In this document: positions 10,917 through 25,922 of the stretch, piece by piece
Position numbering within the stretch: position 1 is the first letter of the stretch
Layout of the letters: each line of letters begins with the position of its first letter
Origin: Archegozetes longisetosus
Lineage: Eukaryota; Arthropoda; Arachnida; Sarcoptiformes; Trhypochthoniidae
Length of the DNA stretch: 64,000 nucleotides
NCBI GenBank assembly: GCA_018873245.2
Contig: JAEMBT020000008.1
Coordinates: forward strand, 15,376,090-15,440,089
Direction of reading: 5' to 3'
Made by a program: the position numbers and the translations under genes
The notes under the pieces: model-generated
Databases searched by the model: none
Told to the model about the DNA's origin: nothing
What the model saw: only the letters and a program-made list of their open reading frames with translations

Positions 10917-13900
10917 CAGTTGTGTTTGGTTTGGATCTAAGCTGACTTCCTGGTTGTGAATTGTCAATGAACTATCTCCAAACCATCTCTTGATCCCTCT
11001 ATTCTTTTTGAGTGCAGTATAGAAGCCATTATAAACTTTGGCAAAAAGCCTGATGCGACTGACTGTAAAGAGTGTTCGTCTTCTAAATTGAATTTTTACA
11101 ACACTCTGTCAGTGCTTGTATTTCCTAAACAGTGCTGAGAAACTGAGTCGCAACTAAACTCAATTGCAATCAAACTGATAGCAGCGAACGCACAAATTTG
11201 AGACGGAAACAACTAAAGTAAGCATAAGCTTATTAATAACTTGAACTGAAAGCCAAAAATGACTGATTAAGTTATAAGACTAGGACTGGTATATATGATG
11301 AAGAAGACGTTGAAGATGGAGAGTAAACTGGCAAAGACCAAATGTATAAATTGATAGGTTATTGTATTTTGCAATCGGTTCGGCGCCTTAAGCTCTGTTT
11401 CCAAGCCTTTGACTAAATTGTATTTTGACCAAAAGTATTCAGTATGCTATCTGTTTATTATTATAACAGATATTCTACTTTTGAATTGATATAATTTTCC
11501 GCTAAGTTTATTATTTTTACAAATTTGACGTCAGCGCGCACTCAGACTTACGAGCTTTATGTTAAGTTTTGTTATCATAATTTTAAATATAAGTTATGTA
11601 TGTTTAAAATTCAAATTTAAGCCAACCGATCAACATTTAATGCAAAACATTCTAAAAATAATCTTCACAACTCTTCATAACTCTTCCTTCGATCAGTTTT
11701 AATACCAATTTCAAATTTCGTCAACGCGTACAATGTAATCATATCTTAGTTTAAACGATTTTCTTTTCAAATAACTAAATGACAACTTTTTGACTCGATT
11801 GCCACAAATCGTTAATTTAGTACTGAAACCTTACTGTCTTTCGTTTGAAGGCAGCCAAACATCCATTATGCAAAACAGAGCAGCTCATTCATACTTCAAA
11901 TTAGTGTAATCTGAATATATATTTAAAACTTTTGTCGATCCGCTCTCTGCCAAACTTCAGTTTTGGCTCATTTTAATTTTCTGCCAAAATAGTGAACAAT
12001 GAACTCGAGAGAACCTAAATTTTGATAATAAAAGACAACGAACTCTGGGATGCGATCACTAAAAGGAAGCTTAAGTAGATTTGATAGGTTTTTTCGGCTA
12101 TAAATCATTTAAGCAATGACTTTCATTATCACTACAGCTGACTAACAACTCGCGAATTCACAATTTATGCACTTATAAACTGCTGTAGGATTACAGCGTT
12201 ATTGCGGTACAGCACTGCATAACATCATTGCTGGTGCAATCAAAGCAAATATTTTATTAGATATAACTAATGTTTTCTTTGGCTTTCATACTATAATATG
12301 TCTTTGTTCTATTCACAGATTAACAATATTCGATTACTGTTCACAGTGGAGAAGCCTGAAGCTTTCAATGAACGAGTGCAAAGTATCTACATCATTTTTT
12401 CGTTTTCGAACATCATTCTCAATAACTGAGTACCTGGACCATGACCAGTAGCATTTCAGACAAACTATGGGCTCAACAAATTTTCATTTCATTCAGTTCT
12501 TATTTGTGAATCAGAAATTTTTGAAATTTGATGGCGGATTTTAATTTCTAGTCAAATATTAAATATACTGCAGTTGATAGAGATTGAAAAAATCTTAAAA
12601 GCAATTGAAACTAATACTAACTTTATTTCCAGGTTACAGTTCTTCTTCCGTATGAAGTTCTGAGCCAAATCGTATTTAATCTTGGATTTGAGTTGAGTGG
12701 GCCCAACCCCTGGTCTAGCTACTGACTTGAATTCCATTGACGTGAACAGAATATTGTATATTTGAAACGCTACAGATTTATTAAATTACCTTAAAGTTTT
12801 TTTGTTGGTAAAATTGAAGTGCAGTCAAGATAAAACAGGTCATTCATACAATTGCAAAATAGAAAGTGTTTGTTTCAATATTGTTTCAAATAACGTTTGA
12901 ACGCTTTATATTTTGAAATATTTTTCAATATTTAGATCATCAGTCAGTAGAACCTAAATGACTAAAGCTTCAAGTTTGCAACTTTTCATAAGAAATCAAA
13001 AGAATGATTGACTTGAAAACAAAGCTATAGTAAGAAAAGATTTGATTTTGAAAGTATGAAGTTTTATAAGCGCTATATTGAAAAAGATTTTGATAAAAGT
13101 AAGCTGAAAGAAGAGAAACTTGACGTTCTCTTATACGGTTATTATAACAGATGGCATAATTTCATATATTTGTGTCATTTTCTCGATTTAAAGTAATCTG
13201 ATATTCGGCTTAATTAAAGCTCACTTTAATTACAATGTGCACATTCCTTTCGTTAGGTTTTTTCTGCAATTCTTGAAGATCACAAATAGGTTTGCGTTCA
13301 AGAACCTCAAGTGATCGCATTCTTTGCGTTCTCTTTTCTTAGGAAATTCGACAATAATAAAAACGAGAGCCAATGCGAGTAGTTCTTAGTCCTCATGTAT
13401 TCGTTAAACATATATAGTATTAGGGCTAAGATTATGTAAACGTTTACTCCATTCAAACAAATAATTGATTTCTTTTTTCAAGTTTTCTATACAACTAAAT
13501 GCCTGTTTCTGTAACGATAGTAAGAATTAGAGATTTTCTTACTTACATTTTATCTATTGTGTTGCAATTTTGTTTGAATTTATCATTATTTTAGGTCACG
13601 CAAAGCTATAGACTATTTGTTGAGCAAATGTTGCGATGGCGAATGTGTTTAAACCCGAGTAAATTAAACTCGAAAGAAGCTTATGAATCGTTAACCTATA
13701 TAACAGCGAACATCACATCAAATTCAATTAAGGGTTTAGTAATCTGAGGTCAGCTCAGTTAGCAATCACTAAAGGCCGATTATGCCCATAAATTAAGGAA
13801 CAAGGTTTGCATTGTTGCGAGCGCAAGTCTTACTTATAGTCAAAATTAGAAAAACACTACATTTCAAATTTGAATTGAAATTGCCAATTTGTTTATCTCT

Positions 13901-14548
13901 AATTTTGGTTGCAGGCAAAGCACGCGTTAATAATGCAAATTTTGCACTTAATGTTCTTTCCTTGTACTTCGACTTATGGGATTGCTATATACATGCTTTT
14001 AACCTATAAAACATTATTGTCAAACAAGTCACACATTTCTCACATTTTATTTTAAATTTATTTAAATTGCAATAATTTTTATTTATTTTCTATTTGATTA
14101 TAATAGAAACAGTTTCGAAAAACTTGAGATATTTGCAATTACAAATATAAGTATACAATAATTCTAATTTATCTTATATGAAAAATTGCTATTTCATTGA
14201 TTGCACGATTAAAAATCTAAGGTTATAAATAGTAGTTTCCACTCTTAAAAATACTAAAATTTTAAACTCAATTATTATCTATTATAAAGGTAAAAAGGAT
14301 TAAAAAGCTATCGCCTCACGATGGAATGGATGCCGTATTGCCGCAGAAAATGCGACTGCTACTCAAACTTGACTTATTGTATAAATAAGTTGGTTTAAAT
14401 ATTGATAGTTATGAGCGCAACCCACAACAATATAACCATTCATTCCAAAGTAAGGCCAAAGCCTAGAATTGTATATTGAGGTATATTTTATATAAAAGAA
14501 ATGTTTCATTTTCAAGAGGAATGATTAAAGTGTTGGCACGATTTACAG

Positions 14549-17500
14549 TTAGAATGTTATGTCATTAAATGTATTTGGAAGAATCAAAGGCACAGCAAAT
14601 CTTATGACTGGATTACGTCCTCGTCTAACATGTTTAGTATAAGGTCTCACGTTTCCGATCGGCTTCTTATCCAAAGCAGTTCGCTATTGACAACAAAAAA
14701 TAAGAACACATTGTTAATTATCCACATTTGAAAGTTAATCAACTTAATTGAATTTCAATAAGTAATAAATAATTGATAGAATTTATGTCTAATGACTATA
14801 GAGAATGTGTTTATATTGATTATAAGAACTAAATATTGCATTTGAGTTATATTAATATTTTTATATAAATTTCTTTACTATAGGATAGAATCGATAAATA
14901 AAATAAAGACTAAGAGCTAAGAATAGATACTTACTAAAAACTGGACAAACTCGCAAATGTTTTACAAAATAGTACTCCAGTTCTCATAAAATTTGTCGTA
15001 CGATTGTTTTGGTTGACACAACAGATTAGAGTAATAGGTTAGAGAAACGGCATAAAGAAAACAGAGTAGAAATAGAGTAGAAATGGTGTACAAGTGGAGT
15101 AGAAATGATGGGTATTTTGGACAAAGTAGAAGTGCAAATGCATGCATTCGATCAAATGTGGAAACATTAAAAAGCTATTATTGGAAGGACTAGATGCCAG
15201 TTAATAGCATTATCACAGCTGAGAATTGCTATACATTCGTAGGATTTAGTATTGAATAGCAAGCATTGAAGTGATGGCTAACTAGTAAGTACTCACTGCT
15301 ATCAGAGAAATACCGGCCATACTATTAGAGCAGTTATTAGAGTTTTTTGTGTTAGATTTCTTATCAAAATGAACGCTAAGCTTTTGTGAAACTGAAATTA
15401 GCATATCATTAGTGCCGGCGATATCACCCTATAATCAAAATAAGATATTATTTCATTAGTAAAAAGCTAATTAGCTAATTGCTATGTAAGTCTTACAGCG
15501 ACCCACTGGTGTTGCATTACTTCATCTGCAGTGTAGCGTTTGTTAGGATCCACTTCAAGCATATTAGTTATCAATTCTTTGGCTGATTGTGAAACACAGT
15601 TCCAAAATGGCTCAGTGAACTCAAAACTTCCTGACAATATTTGATCGAATAGCAAGTCTTGATCGTTGTCTTCATTGGCAAAAGGTGGGAACCCGCAGAG
15701 CAATATATAAGTGATGACACCGGCTGCCCAAATGTCCACTTCTTTGCCATAACCAGTTTCTGCCAGAATTTCAGGCGCAACATATGTAGGCGTTCCACAA
15801 ACGGAATAGAGTTTCTCTCCATCTTCTATTTCAACTGCAAGACCAAAATCTCCTAATTTTAACGACTTGCTCTCATCTTCGTGTTCATAAATGAGCAAAT
15901 TCTCAGGCTTGACATCTCGATGAACAATATTGAGTGAGTGTAGATACGAGAGTGCGTTCGTCAGATTATAAATCATTTGTGTCGCATCTTTTTCAGTATA
16001 CTTGTTCGCTAAAGTGATCGCGTCGAATAAATCTCCTCCCTTTAAAACACAAATTCAATCGATTAATCATTTCTGATCATTAATCCTCTAAATTATTTGG
16101 TCCATTGGACAAAGAGATACCGATTAATATTCATGTCTATAATTTTGATAAAATAACTCGTTAACTATAATTAGAGCTTGAAGTGAATTAGATTTTGATT
16201 TTATGATTGCAAACAGACTATACCTTAACTAATTCCATGACTAGATAGAGTTCATTAGTATAATCAAAATCTTCAATTAGTTGAATAATGTTTGTGTGTT
16301 TGACTTTGCGTAAAATAGCAACTTCAGAGGCAATCATAGCCTCTTTTCCCTTGCATTTTGATTTATCGATTATTTTGAGCGCGAATGGAATCCTAGTTGT
16401 CTTATGAATGCATTCGTGCACAACAGCAAAATTTCCGTCACCTATTATTTGTCCGATTTCGTAGTACTGAATCACCTCTTTCGGAAACAAAATAGAGACT
16501 GAGTAACTGTTTCCATTGTAGTTGTAATCATTAAATGCAACGTTTCGAGAATTGCTATCATTTGATTTTGATGTTAGCTTTTGTGGATTATGGTTCTGAT
16601 TAAAGTTGACTCCTCTTCCATTAGTTAGTGAACCGCTTCCGTATATCACTGACAGTGGACATGAAACCTTTCGAGAAGTTCGATTGCATGCGTTACGACT
16701 TAGAGATGATGTCTTACTGTTTAGATATCTATATTCTATGACCAAAAAACAGAATATTTCGTTAGACATTCAATAGAAAGAGAAATCCATTAAAAGAGTG
16801 ACTCTAAAGGCGGGCGAAACGGAGGAAATGAACAGGACTTTTGGAAATTGGATGAGTCATAATCAATACATCTGAAGCTGTTTAGCAACCAACGCATTTC
16901 AGATTAACTACTTCTGAAGGTTACGAATACATAGTCACAATTGTTGTCACTCTTCAACTAAAACTATTTATTGCTATTGAACTGAACGCTTCAATGAATA
17001 AAATAAGTGAATACCTTCTGAGTCTAAATCAAAGTCTTCGTGAGAATATTTCTCAAGTCCGTAGGCAATAAAGACCTCATCGTCACTGAAAAAATCAGCC
17101 AAACATGAAACCTAAGAATAGAATTAAGAATAATGTTAGATCATTAGCTAATTGGGTATAGGGTTATGGAGAAATTATTGAGTACTGTTTCACTATCAAG
17201 TCAACTTTACTTTTTAAAAGTAAACTCAACTTCAATTAAGCGCAGTCAACGTAATTAAAATTGCTTTTAGAGAGTAGAGAGAGATATGAAAGTAAGAGTA
17301 AGTTAAAAACCTCTGCTTTAGGTTAAAAGGTCAGCATAACTAGTGCTTTATTTAATATTCACCCTTCATATTAATCTTATAGGACTGATTACGGAATACA
17401 GAGAACAAAGACAGATCAATATTAGCTGGTTCTATATCTCAACAGACAAAAACAAAATCAAATAGAGGAAAATAAGCGGCTCAGCCAATTGCTTTAACCA

Positions 17501-20500
17501 AATGTCAGACTATAGTGATCACATACTAAGGTCTCTTACATGTCATGAATTTCTGTTAATACAGTGTACTGAATAAAAGCAATCAAACCATTGATTCATA
17601 ACATTTCTGGCAACTGTCCACAAATGTAATCATTGTAGAGGATCGCTTATTGATATACCTGTTTGCCTCCTAATGTGAAGATCTTGCGAACTGCCCCACA
17701 GTCTAGTTTGATGGCATTGGTTATTTCACTCAGTACTTGATCATAGGTTTGAGCCGTCTTTCTATTCAATAGAATGCGAACAGCTTTGCGTGGCTTAATT
17801 CCATTCCGAATTACTGTCACTAATTTTGGTCGAATAAAATCCGGGACTTTGGGTGTTGGCGATGCAGATGATGATGAAGATAAAGATGACGTTTGATGTT
17901 GTGTTGGCTGAACGTTTAGTTGCTGGTTGTTATTGGTTTCCGTCAGTGTCTTCTTAATGTTGATGTTATTGCAATTTTTAAGGTTGACTGAACTGTCATT
18001 TGAAACACCATTTATATTAGTGACTGATTCGTAGTCTAACCGAATATAATTATCGCTTGAGGAACAAACATAACTCATTCCTTCGTGCAATTGTTCGAGT
18101 GAACTGACTTTTTCTGTGCCAGAAATGTTATAAATGAATCTGACGCCTGACGGCAAACCAATCTATGAAAATATAAGAAAAAACAAATGTAAATATTTAA
18201 CATGTCAAACACGTCAATTATAGTTCAAACATATTGTTGCTATAAAACTCATAATCACAACTATTATTACTTTTTTTATCTCAACGTTTAGTGCTGTTGA
18301 AAATAAATTAGCTCCATTCATAATTAGTTGGGGTCAACATTTTTTCAGCTAAAGACAATTACATTTTCAAGTGCGACAACCCTTTACCCCATAAGAGGTA
18401 TTAGTATTTTCCGGGAGTCAAAAGCAAATCAATTGTAAGAGAATAGAAATAGAAATGCATTGCATTAATGAAACATTCACAAAACAAATGCCTGTTTCAG
18501 TATAATATAAAAAGTGTTTTCAAAATGAAAGTATTCAAAGTTATAAAAAATGGAAAACTCGCATAATCTGAAGAGAACAGTTTGCATTAATTATAGTTTC
18601 TCCTATAATTAATCAAAGTTTGCATAATGACGTCTATTTTTAAACTGATAAGCTTTTAAGTTGCCTTCAATAGATTTTGCTTTATTTCTAGGCTTAACTT
18701 TAGAACAATATTTTGAAGGAGAAAATATGAAAAAGATTACGATTCAAGTTTAATCGTGGCAACTCATAAAACAAGAGATAACTTGTTTTCAAGAATGCTT
18801 TTATAGTAATTGCAACATTGCTCAATTTTATCTTTAGTACCTGCTTAAGTGTTCAGTTTGATCAACACTTTTATCGATGAATATTAAGTCTGTCTCAAGT
18901 CCCAAATAATTGAATGAAGTAAACGAACAAACGTGTGCGTAGCTGTCAAAATAAGCTCATATTTAGCAAATTAGGGAATTCGGTCGTAACCTTTCGTTTG
19001 AAAGGTCAAGAGATTGAAGCGAAATAAATTAATAAAAAGATTGAATCTAGAAAATGGCAATTCCTATAATCTGTGAACAACTTGCAAAATGTAAGCCAAA
19101 CTTTTTCGGGTAAAACTGAACAAGTTGCCAAAAGATAATTTCTGTCAAAATCTAACCTATCATTTTTGGAGAGCTTTTTAAGCTCTAAAAAACAATAACT
19201 CGTTAACTCGATATGCATCATATGTTAGGATTTTTGTCTGTTTTCTTAACATGAACTTACTCTTAATTTTATTATTGTAAGACTTCATTATAAACCGTGA
19301 CTTACATTTCATTGATGTTTATCTTTCATTTAATGGCTTAAAAACTAAATATCTTTAACTTGAAATTCAAGTTTAGAATAATTAATCAGATGTGAAGTAA
19401 ATTGCGGTTTTCCTCGCATTTGCCAGCAATTATGGCAAAAAGTTTTTAAAGTAGTATTTTAAGTGTTTGTTTCAGATATTTTAATTAGTTTGTTAAACGA
19501 ACAATTAACAGGCATTCAATTTAGAAATTAACTTGATTCGCAAAAGAAAAGGACTCAAGAATTGACTTCTATCCTGTAAATTAATGTGACAGTATCGAAG
19601 ATAGGCAGATATTTATTGCTTTATTTATACCCAACAGGATTATAAAAGTTGACCGAATTCGAGCCATTCTGATAACTGGAGACTATATAAATGTCACGAA
19701 CAAACTATTTTGTTGATTAATTATCTCTTTATTTGAATAAAACACATTGACATCAGTCTAAAATTGTTATCATTCGCTAAGAAATGAAGCTTTTACAGAA
19801 TAGCCCATTATTTCCGTGACAAATTTCATATTGAATACAAAAGTCACGATTAAGTAGGAAAAATTAATGATAAATTATCGTCTCAAAGTTGAATAGATTG
19901 CTATTAAGTTAAGAAAAATTTTGTATTAAATCAAAATTCAAGTGCTTCAAAATGTTGGACAGCTTCTTGAAAAATTTATTGATTTTAGGGTCAACTTCAC
20001 AACAGTTTGGGTGCAATCAAATGATACACACGGAGAGAGGGAATAAACTGAATCTAAACTAAATTATAGTGAATTTCAATGAGGAAAATATTTGGTCTGA
20101 AGTGTAGCTGAAGTATCAGTGGTTTTACAGTCAATCAAATGATGTGAGTTTGACTTGAAGTGAATTCTAGAATAATTTATTATCGATTTTGATCCTATAA
20201 GTTAGAAAAATAAATATTAAATTAAAATCAGCTCAAAATGAAATGTATTACAGGATTGAGTGTTGAGTTAGGGTTTGCCAAATGATATGTCAGTTAATCA
20301 AACTGATTAGTGAGAAACATTTAAACATAACATTATATAAAATATAAGTTTATAGCTAATAAAACAGCTCCAACATTAGCTCTTCAAAACGCGTTCAATT
20401 CGATTTGAATCAACTTTTAATTTAGCGTAAGATTCAGTTGATTTGAGTTGAAACTGAGCGATTATCAGAATGACTAATACTAATTGAGATAATAAATTGT

Positions 20501-22627
20501 ATGTTTCCTTCAATAAGAGGAAGATAGTTGTTTCCTTAAGTTATGTAATGTGACAAAATAAACAGTTGAAGTGCAGATAAAGAGCAATCCTTTGCGATGC
20601 ATTTTTTAATCATATGAAAAGCCTCCAATGGTTTTATGAGTCAAGACTGATACTAAAATTTCGCAACTATAGTCAATAAGGCACAAATGGGACTGTATTG
20701 AGATTATATTACACTGACTCTAACGTTTCAATTAGCAATAATAGCTATAATACTACGACACAAATCGTTAGTTACACTAAAAATGAATGAAACAGACATG
20801 AGGATCACTTTGAATGAAACCTTAAGCCAATTTTACAGATTTTGTTTCGGTCTTTAGCTCAAAACTGTATGAGTCACAGATACGATCATTTCTATTTTTA
20901 AATATTTGATATAGTTTTAGTACTAATTGTACTTCATTTATTCAATCGATATTGTGCTGAGTTATGACATGTTTTAAAACAAATTATTAGGCAAATATTT
21001 GCTGGCTATATAGTCAAAAATATTTGTATTTGAGCTTTTAGCAGACATTTATAAATAATAAATTATTTGAAGTATTATTCAAACTAATCAACTATACAAT
21101 TGATATCCTCATTGAAGTGATGTGTTTGCATTTGATTTTGTTATATTGTTTTAGTCCTGCCTCACACCTAAAGCATTGAACTTTGAAGATCATAAAAATA
21201 ATCGATAAAACAAATGACAATAGAAACGAAAAAAGTTTCTATCAGAGGATCATAAATATCCCAGTTTTTTGTGCTGAGCTCTGAACCAAAACTAAACCAA
21301 TTTTTCACTGAAAAGTTAGGAGAGAACGAAACGACACAACCATTGAATTTGTCACACAATGGGATACAAGATTGAGATATATCAACATTAAAGGGACTTA
21401 GGTTTTGCTTCAATCACTAAATGACTTAAATTCAAATTTGATAATAGGGTGAAGAATAAGTTGAAAGATTTAAATATCTGAACGCAATGTTTGCTTTGAA
21501 TGAATGCACAATAGGCTGCACACAATAGACAATCGGACAAAAGGAAATACACAAAACAACTTTCGGTTCATTCAAAAAAGTAATCCCTAATCAAGCCAGA
21601 TAAAATTCAATTCATTCCATCCAAAGACTAAGATCGATGCAAAAAACAGCCAATTTTATGGTAACAATAATAAAGCCAAAAATGAAAGATAAATTAACTG
21701 TGAATCAGAGTCAGTTATGAAATTGAGCCCAAAACTGATAACCAAATTTCTGCTACTTATTTCTAATTTCTCTGAAGCTCTCATGACAGAAACATAGCAT
21801 TAATTGAATAAACATTTGTATCAGAAGTAAGACATAACCAAAGGGGATATAAATAATTAATATATGATTGAGATAAGTGATTAATTGATGAGTATTTAAT
21901 GACAATGGATAATGGAAAAAAGCATCAGGTAATCCGTGAGATTCAGTTATTCAATACCAAAATAGGACAAACATGTGAAGCGTAGGTCGAAATTTCTCAA
22001 CAATTTACTTGTTTGTATTACTATTGCTATCAAATAGTAGTATAGCTTCCAGTTATTTCTTTTAATTATTACTTTAATATAAAATGTAATCAACAAAAAA
22101 AAAAAAAACAAAAAAGATTCCTTAAAGATATAAGACAAGTGATTAATTGATAGATAGGCAAAAACTTGATTACTATAATTAGTAAATGAACTGAAACTTG
22201 AGCCTAAATCAAGTTAACTAATAAGATAAACGGAACACTACTGATATTGATATTGGAAATCATATCTTACATGATGTCCTAAAACTCGTGTCAAATCTTG
22301 ACATAAGGCATCGAAAGTTCTGATTTTTTCCCAATTGAATGCGTAAACTAAACCTTTAAAAAATTTGTCTCCATTTAAATAAAATTTCATTCTCTTCGCT
22401 CTCTTCTCGGCAGACAATTTCTGAAGACTGACTCGATTGGAGACTATAGTCCCCGAACCAGGACTCGAAGAACGAGACACTTCTTTATGACTTAACAGAG
22501 TGTTTTTGAGTGGCATCAAACAAGATGTTGATTTACAATCATTACTATTAGTATTACTATTAATAGTATTGTTATTATTATTATTGTTCAAACTATTAGT
22601 CACTAAATGTTGTTCTTCTTTAGCCAT
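14549..22627 (-). CDS. DCLK: Doublecortin-like kinase with tandem DCX domains
   Basis: Microtubule-binding Ser/Thr kinase acting in neurons and cilia. Seven exons: 22271-22627, 17659-18162, 17015-17111, 16224-16735, 15497-16039, 15297-15428 and 14549-14683. All junctions keep frame, giving about 759 residues (human DCLK1 about 740). DCX1 spans roughly 83-170 ([19 protein letters not shown], then [11 protein letters not shown]). DCX2 spans roughly 232-310 ([11 protein letters not shown], then [12 protein letters not shown]). A Ser/Asn-rich linker follows. The CaMK-type kinase domain covers about 410-671. It has the glycine loop IGDGNFAVV, Lys in [19 protein letters not shown] in [18 protein letters not shown] and [17 protein letters not shown], so it looks catalytically intact. 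The tail has GISLIATALDKK, resembling the vertebrate GVSVIATTALDK segment. The start ATG at 22627 gives an Asn/Ser-rich leader. Intron 1 is 4.1 kb and splits DCX1. A shorter kinase-only isoform from an internal promoter is known for this family but is not shown here. Confidence 0.93.
18163..22270 (-). other. DCLK intron 1 (4.1 kb)
   Basis: Bounded by donor GTAAGA after the codons for GHH and an acceptor ending TTTTCATAG before GLPSG. It is AT-rich with no coding exon that I can support; the open frames at 19006-19221 and 21168-21413 resemble nothing. Poly(A) of about 13 bases occurs at 22096-22108. Confidence 0.6.
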
Positions 22628-25600
22628 AACTCACAAAAACTAAACACTAAACACTATACAAATGAAATAGAAATAAACGCCAAACACTATTGATTAAAAA
22701 GGTTGTAATTTAGTTAGATAAAAATTGAAACTAAAGATAGAATAAGTTTTAGTACTGACAGCTGCATCGGTGGTGTGTGTCGTTCGCACTGTTTGTCTGA
22801 CAATAGTACAACCAATTTCTAGTGTATTTCAACTTGAAGGAATGCGGAATACTATGAGTCACTTCAGTAATACTGCCCGACATACTATAATACGATAATT
22901 ATGTCACGCAAGTCACACTTTTCTAACACCATTCTCTCCAATAAAGGTGTCTACAGTTCTTGTACGTTATTTATGTCTTCCCTATTTAGGCATGTTTTTA
23001 CTTATTGTCCAATCCTGACAATATTATATAACTGAAGCGCTAAACAATTCAAAATTTATTAAATTATTCAGCTTTAAAGTTAGCACAACTTGTCAAGTAA
23101 ACTCTACTCAACTTAAACATTCACTTTAAGTCAACATTTACATAATCTATCACGGACTTTCAAATCTAAGTGTACTTTCAATTCTATTGAGTAATCTTCA
23201 GAAAGACCTCTGAATGAATTGGTAAAACTTTGGACAAGCTTTGTTATTCTTATGGCAAGTTAAGCCTGAAATGACTAAATAATATCACATTTATTTTGTC
23301 TCCAAATTTGAGCAAAGTTAAACTTTTAATCAGAGACTTAATAGGCATTTTGGGTTATCTGCAATTCTAAATTGGATCAATTTTCTAATACATTTTTATC
23401 AATAAATTGCGACAACTCTATTTATTCTGATCTTCATCTCAAGTTTCTGATGAAAACTAATAATCGGAGCACTTATCAGTAATGAATGCTTTGAACAAAA
23501 AGCAATTTTTACAATAATAATAAGTTTGAATGGTTTTGTTGCAAAAATGTCTTATTGTATAGTAAGTTGAAGCAGATTGTTGAACGCGCATACTCTAAAA
23601 CTGCTTTTATGATTACGAGAGCATTTCCTAAATCTTTCCACTATTGAACTGACTTCTCAATTGCATAAAATTGAATCATAAAATCGAAAGAGTGAATACA
23701 AATGGAAAATAATTGACGAACACATTGAAGTAGAATAAAATAGCCTAAGGCTTACTAAAGCATTGGCTCAGTTTCTAAAACAATATTCTTCAAGTGGGTT
23801 CTCATGAGATTTATTCAGATAAATTTATGGCTTTATTTCTTGATCTGGAATTGAGAAGCAAGGCATAGATAACAGCTGGCATTACAACAATTTGATTGAT
23901 CAATGCATCACAAAGTATGTGATCAATATTTTTGCTGCTTTCGTTCAATGATGGGTTCAATGATGGACACAAATTTCGATTACAGTCATCAATTCTGCTA
24001 AAGTATTTACATTTAGAACACAAAATATATATTTTATGATACTGTATGATATCATTTCTGTTTTTCTCACTACTCTATCTCTACGCTCTATCAAAGATAT
24101 TGAGATCATATAAGCCATACGAACTGAATAACAGCATAGCTGCTAATCATATCCCTGGTAATCGTCAAAGATTCTAAAACATGAATTCATTTAGAAATTA
24201 AAAGTCCATTAAAAAGAAATCTGAAAATTGAGATTTAGAAAAAAAATTGGCAGCATGTTCTTTTTTGATCCATAACAAGTTTGCACATCAGAACTTAGTT
24301 TTAACTGAAAGATAATCATTATCTAAATAGTCTGCCAGTGCTTTAGATTGGTTTTTCAAATTCTCAGATATTTATTCACATGAAAGCTGAGTTTTTATAG
24401 GGGTTTAATCAGAGCGCTAGAATTGCCTTTTTTCCATCAAGTTTGATATTTTGGCAATTTATGCATTAGAAAGAATGTGCCTTTCTTTCAAATCTATACG
24501 CTAAATAAAGTTTTCAATTTTTTCTCTATTGCTTCAAAAGATTCCAAACTATTTGAATAGGACTCGGTTTTGCGATCTGACTGTTTAATGGTCTTTTCCC
24601 TTACTCTGTATTCTGTGCTAATTCTCTTTGCTTTTCCTAAAGTTTCACATTTTGTGGTTTAATAGAGGGTAATTAGAAAATCTAATTGATTATCAGGCAA
24701 AGATGTTTCATTGATTTAATCTACTTAAAATGACATCAGAATAAAGTGTGATTTTGATCTATTAAGAAATCTATTAAATAACCATAATTGAGCAGAAGAT
24801 TACACCAATATTGAGGATGGATTATCCTATAACACTTTCAATTTCATAAGTATGGTATTGACTGGATTTTTGCAATTACAGAGTTGAGAACTTTTAACTG
24901 GCGATTTCCTCCTGTTTTTAATCAGTGTATATTTTCGTGACATACTTAGAAAGCGTATTTCAAGATCCAGTTTCTTATCCAGCAAGTTGTCCGTTCACTA
25001 TCTTTTGAAAGTTTAATTAATGAATCATATGAGACAAAACTTGTTATGAATATGATAAGAACTCGTACTACAAAACGTTTATCTGGAAGAGTTTCTTTAG
25101 AAATGAACTTGTTCTGGGCTGACTGTCATAGTAACAAAACGACTATTAACTTATGTTTAATTTAAAAACTTATTTTGCCATGAATTTCTCAGTAACTTAC
25201 TTCAGATCGATTGTTATACTGTTATCTTAAAGGTCATTAGTATTTACAGGTATGAGGCAGATTATCATAACAAAAGAAAATTGAAATTTAATTCATGCCA
25301 TGTTCTATTTAAACGACAGAACAACAGAAATAACCATGGTTATTCTCTTATAATAGTACAATCTTACCATTTTTTCCTAATAAAACGCCACTAAAAGTCA
25401 ATACCAGTTCATGTACAGGCAAACGAGATTAATGTACGGATTTTACTTCTTATATATGTTTGTATTCGTATTTTAGTATTCGGTATTCAAACGTATTCTT
25501 TTAGTTTGATAGAGTTTTCTACCAATTATTGTAGTGTTTAAATTACTTTTTTATTGCCCGAATCAAACGGCCCTTTATGATTAATCAGGAGGATGTTAGT

Positions 25601-25922
25601 CTAAACGCTGAGTAAATTTAGGAAAAATTTCGTTTATAAATTTTGTTTGAACAAAAACCTAAAGCGAAAGCATTCTGATAATAAAAAAGTGCAAAATAAC
25701 AACATTGATACTCTAGTTAACCGAGAGCAATCGGCTCCAAACAGTGTGGTTATAAGCATTTTCTATTCGTCTATTTTATGAATAACAACTTATGAGCTAC
25801 TCAATTCAAAAATATAATACTTTATATTGCTCTGTCGTTATACAAAATAATAAATGATCAGTCCGTGTTGTTTACGGCTTACACTAATAGTTGAAAATAT
25901 TGAAGATATCTAATAGAATGAA
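22628..25922. other. Intergenic region between divergent DCLK and GPCR genes
   Basis: The first 200-300 bases should hold the DCLK promoter, with a GC-richer patch around 22760-22800. The remainder is AT-rich with no recognised gene. A 70-codon minus-strand frame at 23811-24023 with three Cys residues and a hydrophobic stretch is the only weak exon candidate. Confidence 0.4.

Larger units (their letters stand above)
6502..14548. other. 8-kb region without a recognisable gene
   Basis: Open frames here are short (under 90 codons), AT-driven and match no family I know. The region holds GA/CT microsatellites at 6921-6952, 8581-8615 and 10886-10914 and a local tandem copy of GTGACTATCTTTTTT at about 9460-9491. 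It lies upstream of the RGK gene and downstream of DCLK, so it may contain RGK 5' UTR exons and regulatory DNA. I cannot delimit any of these. Minus-strand AATAAA near 14081 may serve DCLK. Confidence 0.4.

Noticed and set aside
15170..15240. TATCACAG motif like the miR-2 family seed in a DCLK intron
   Set aside because: The flanks do not fold into a miRNA-type hairpin with a paired opposite arm.
21168..21413. 81-codon minus-strand frame in DCLK intron 1 with repeated VKNW/TKNW
   Set aside because: It would break the well-supported DCX1 junction if spliced in, and resembles no known domain.
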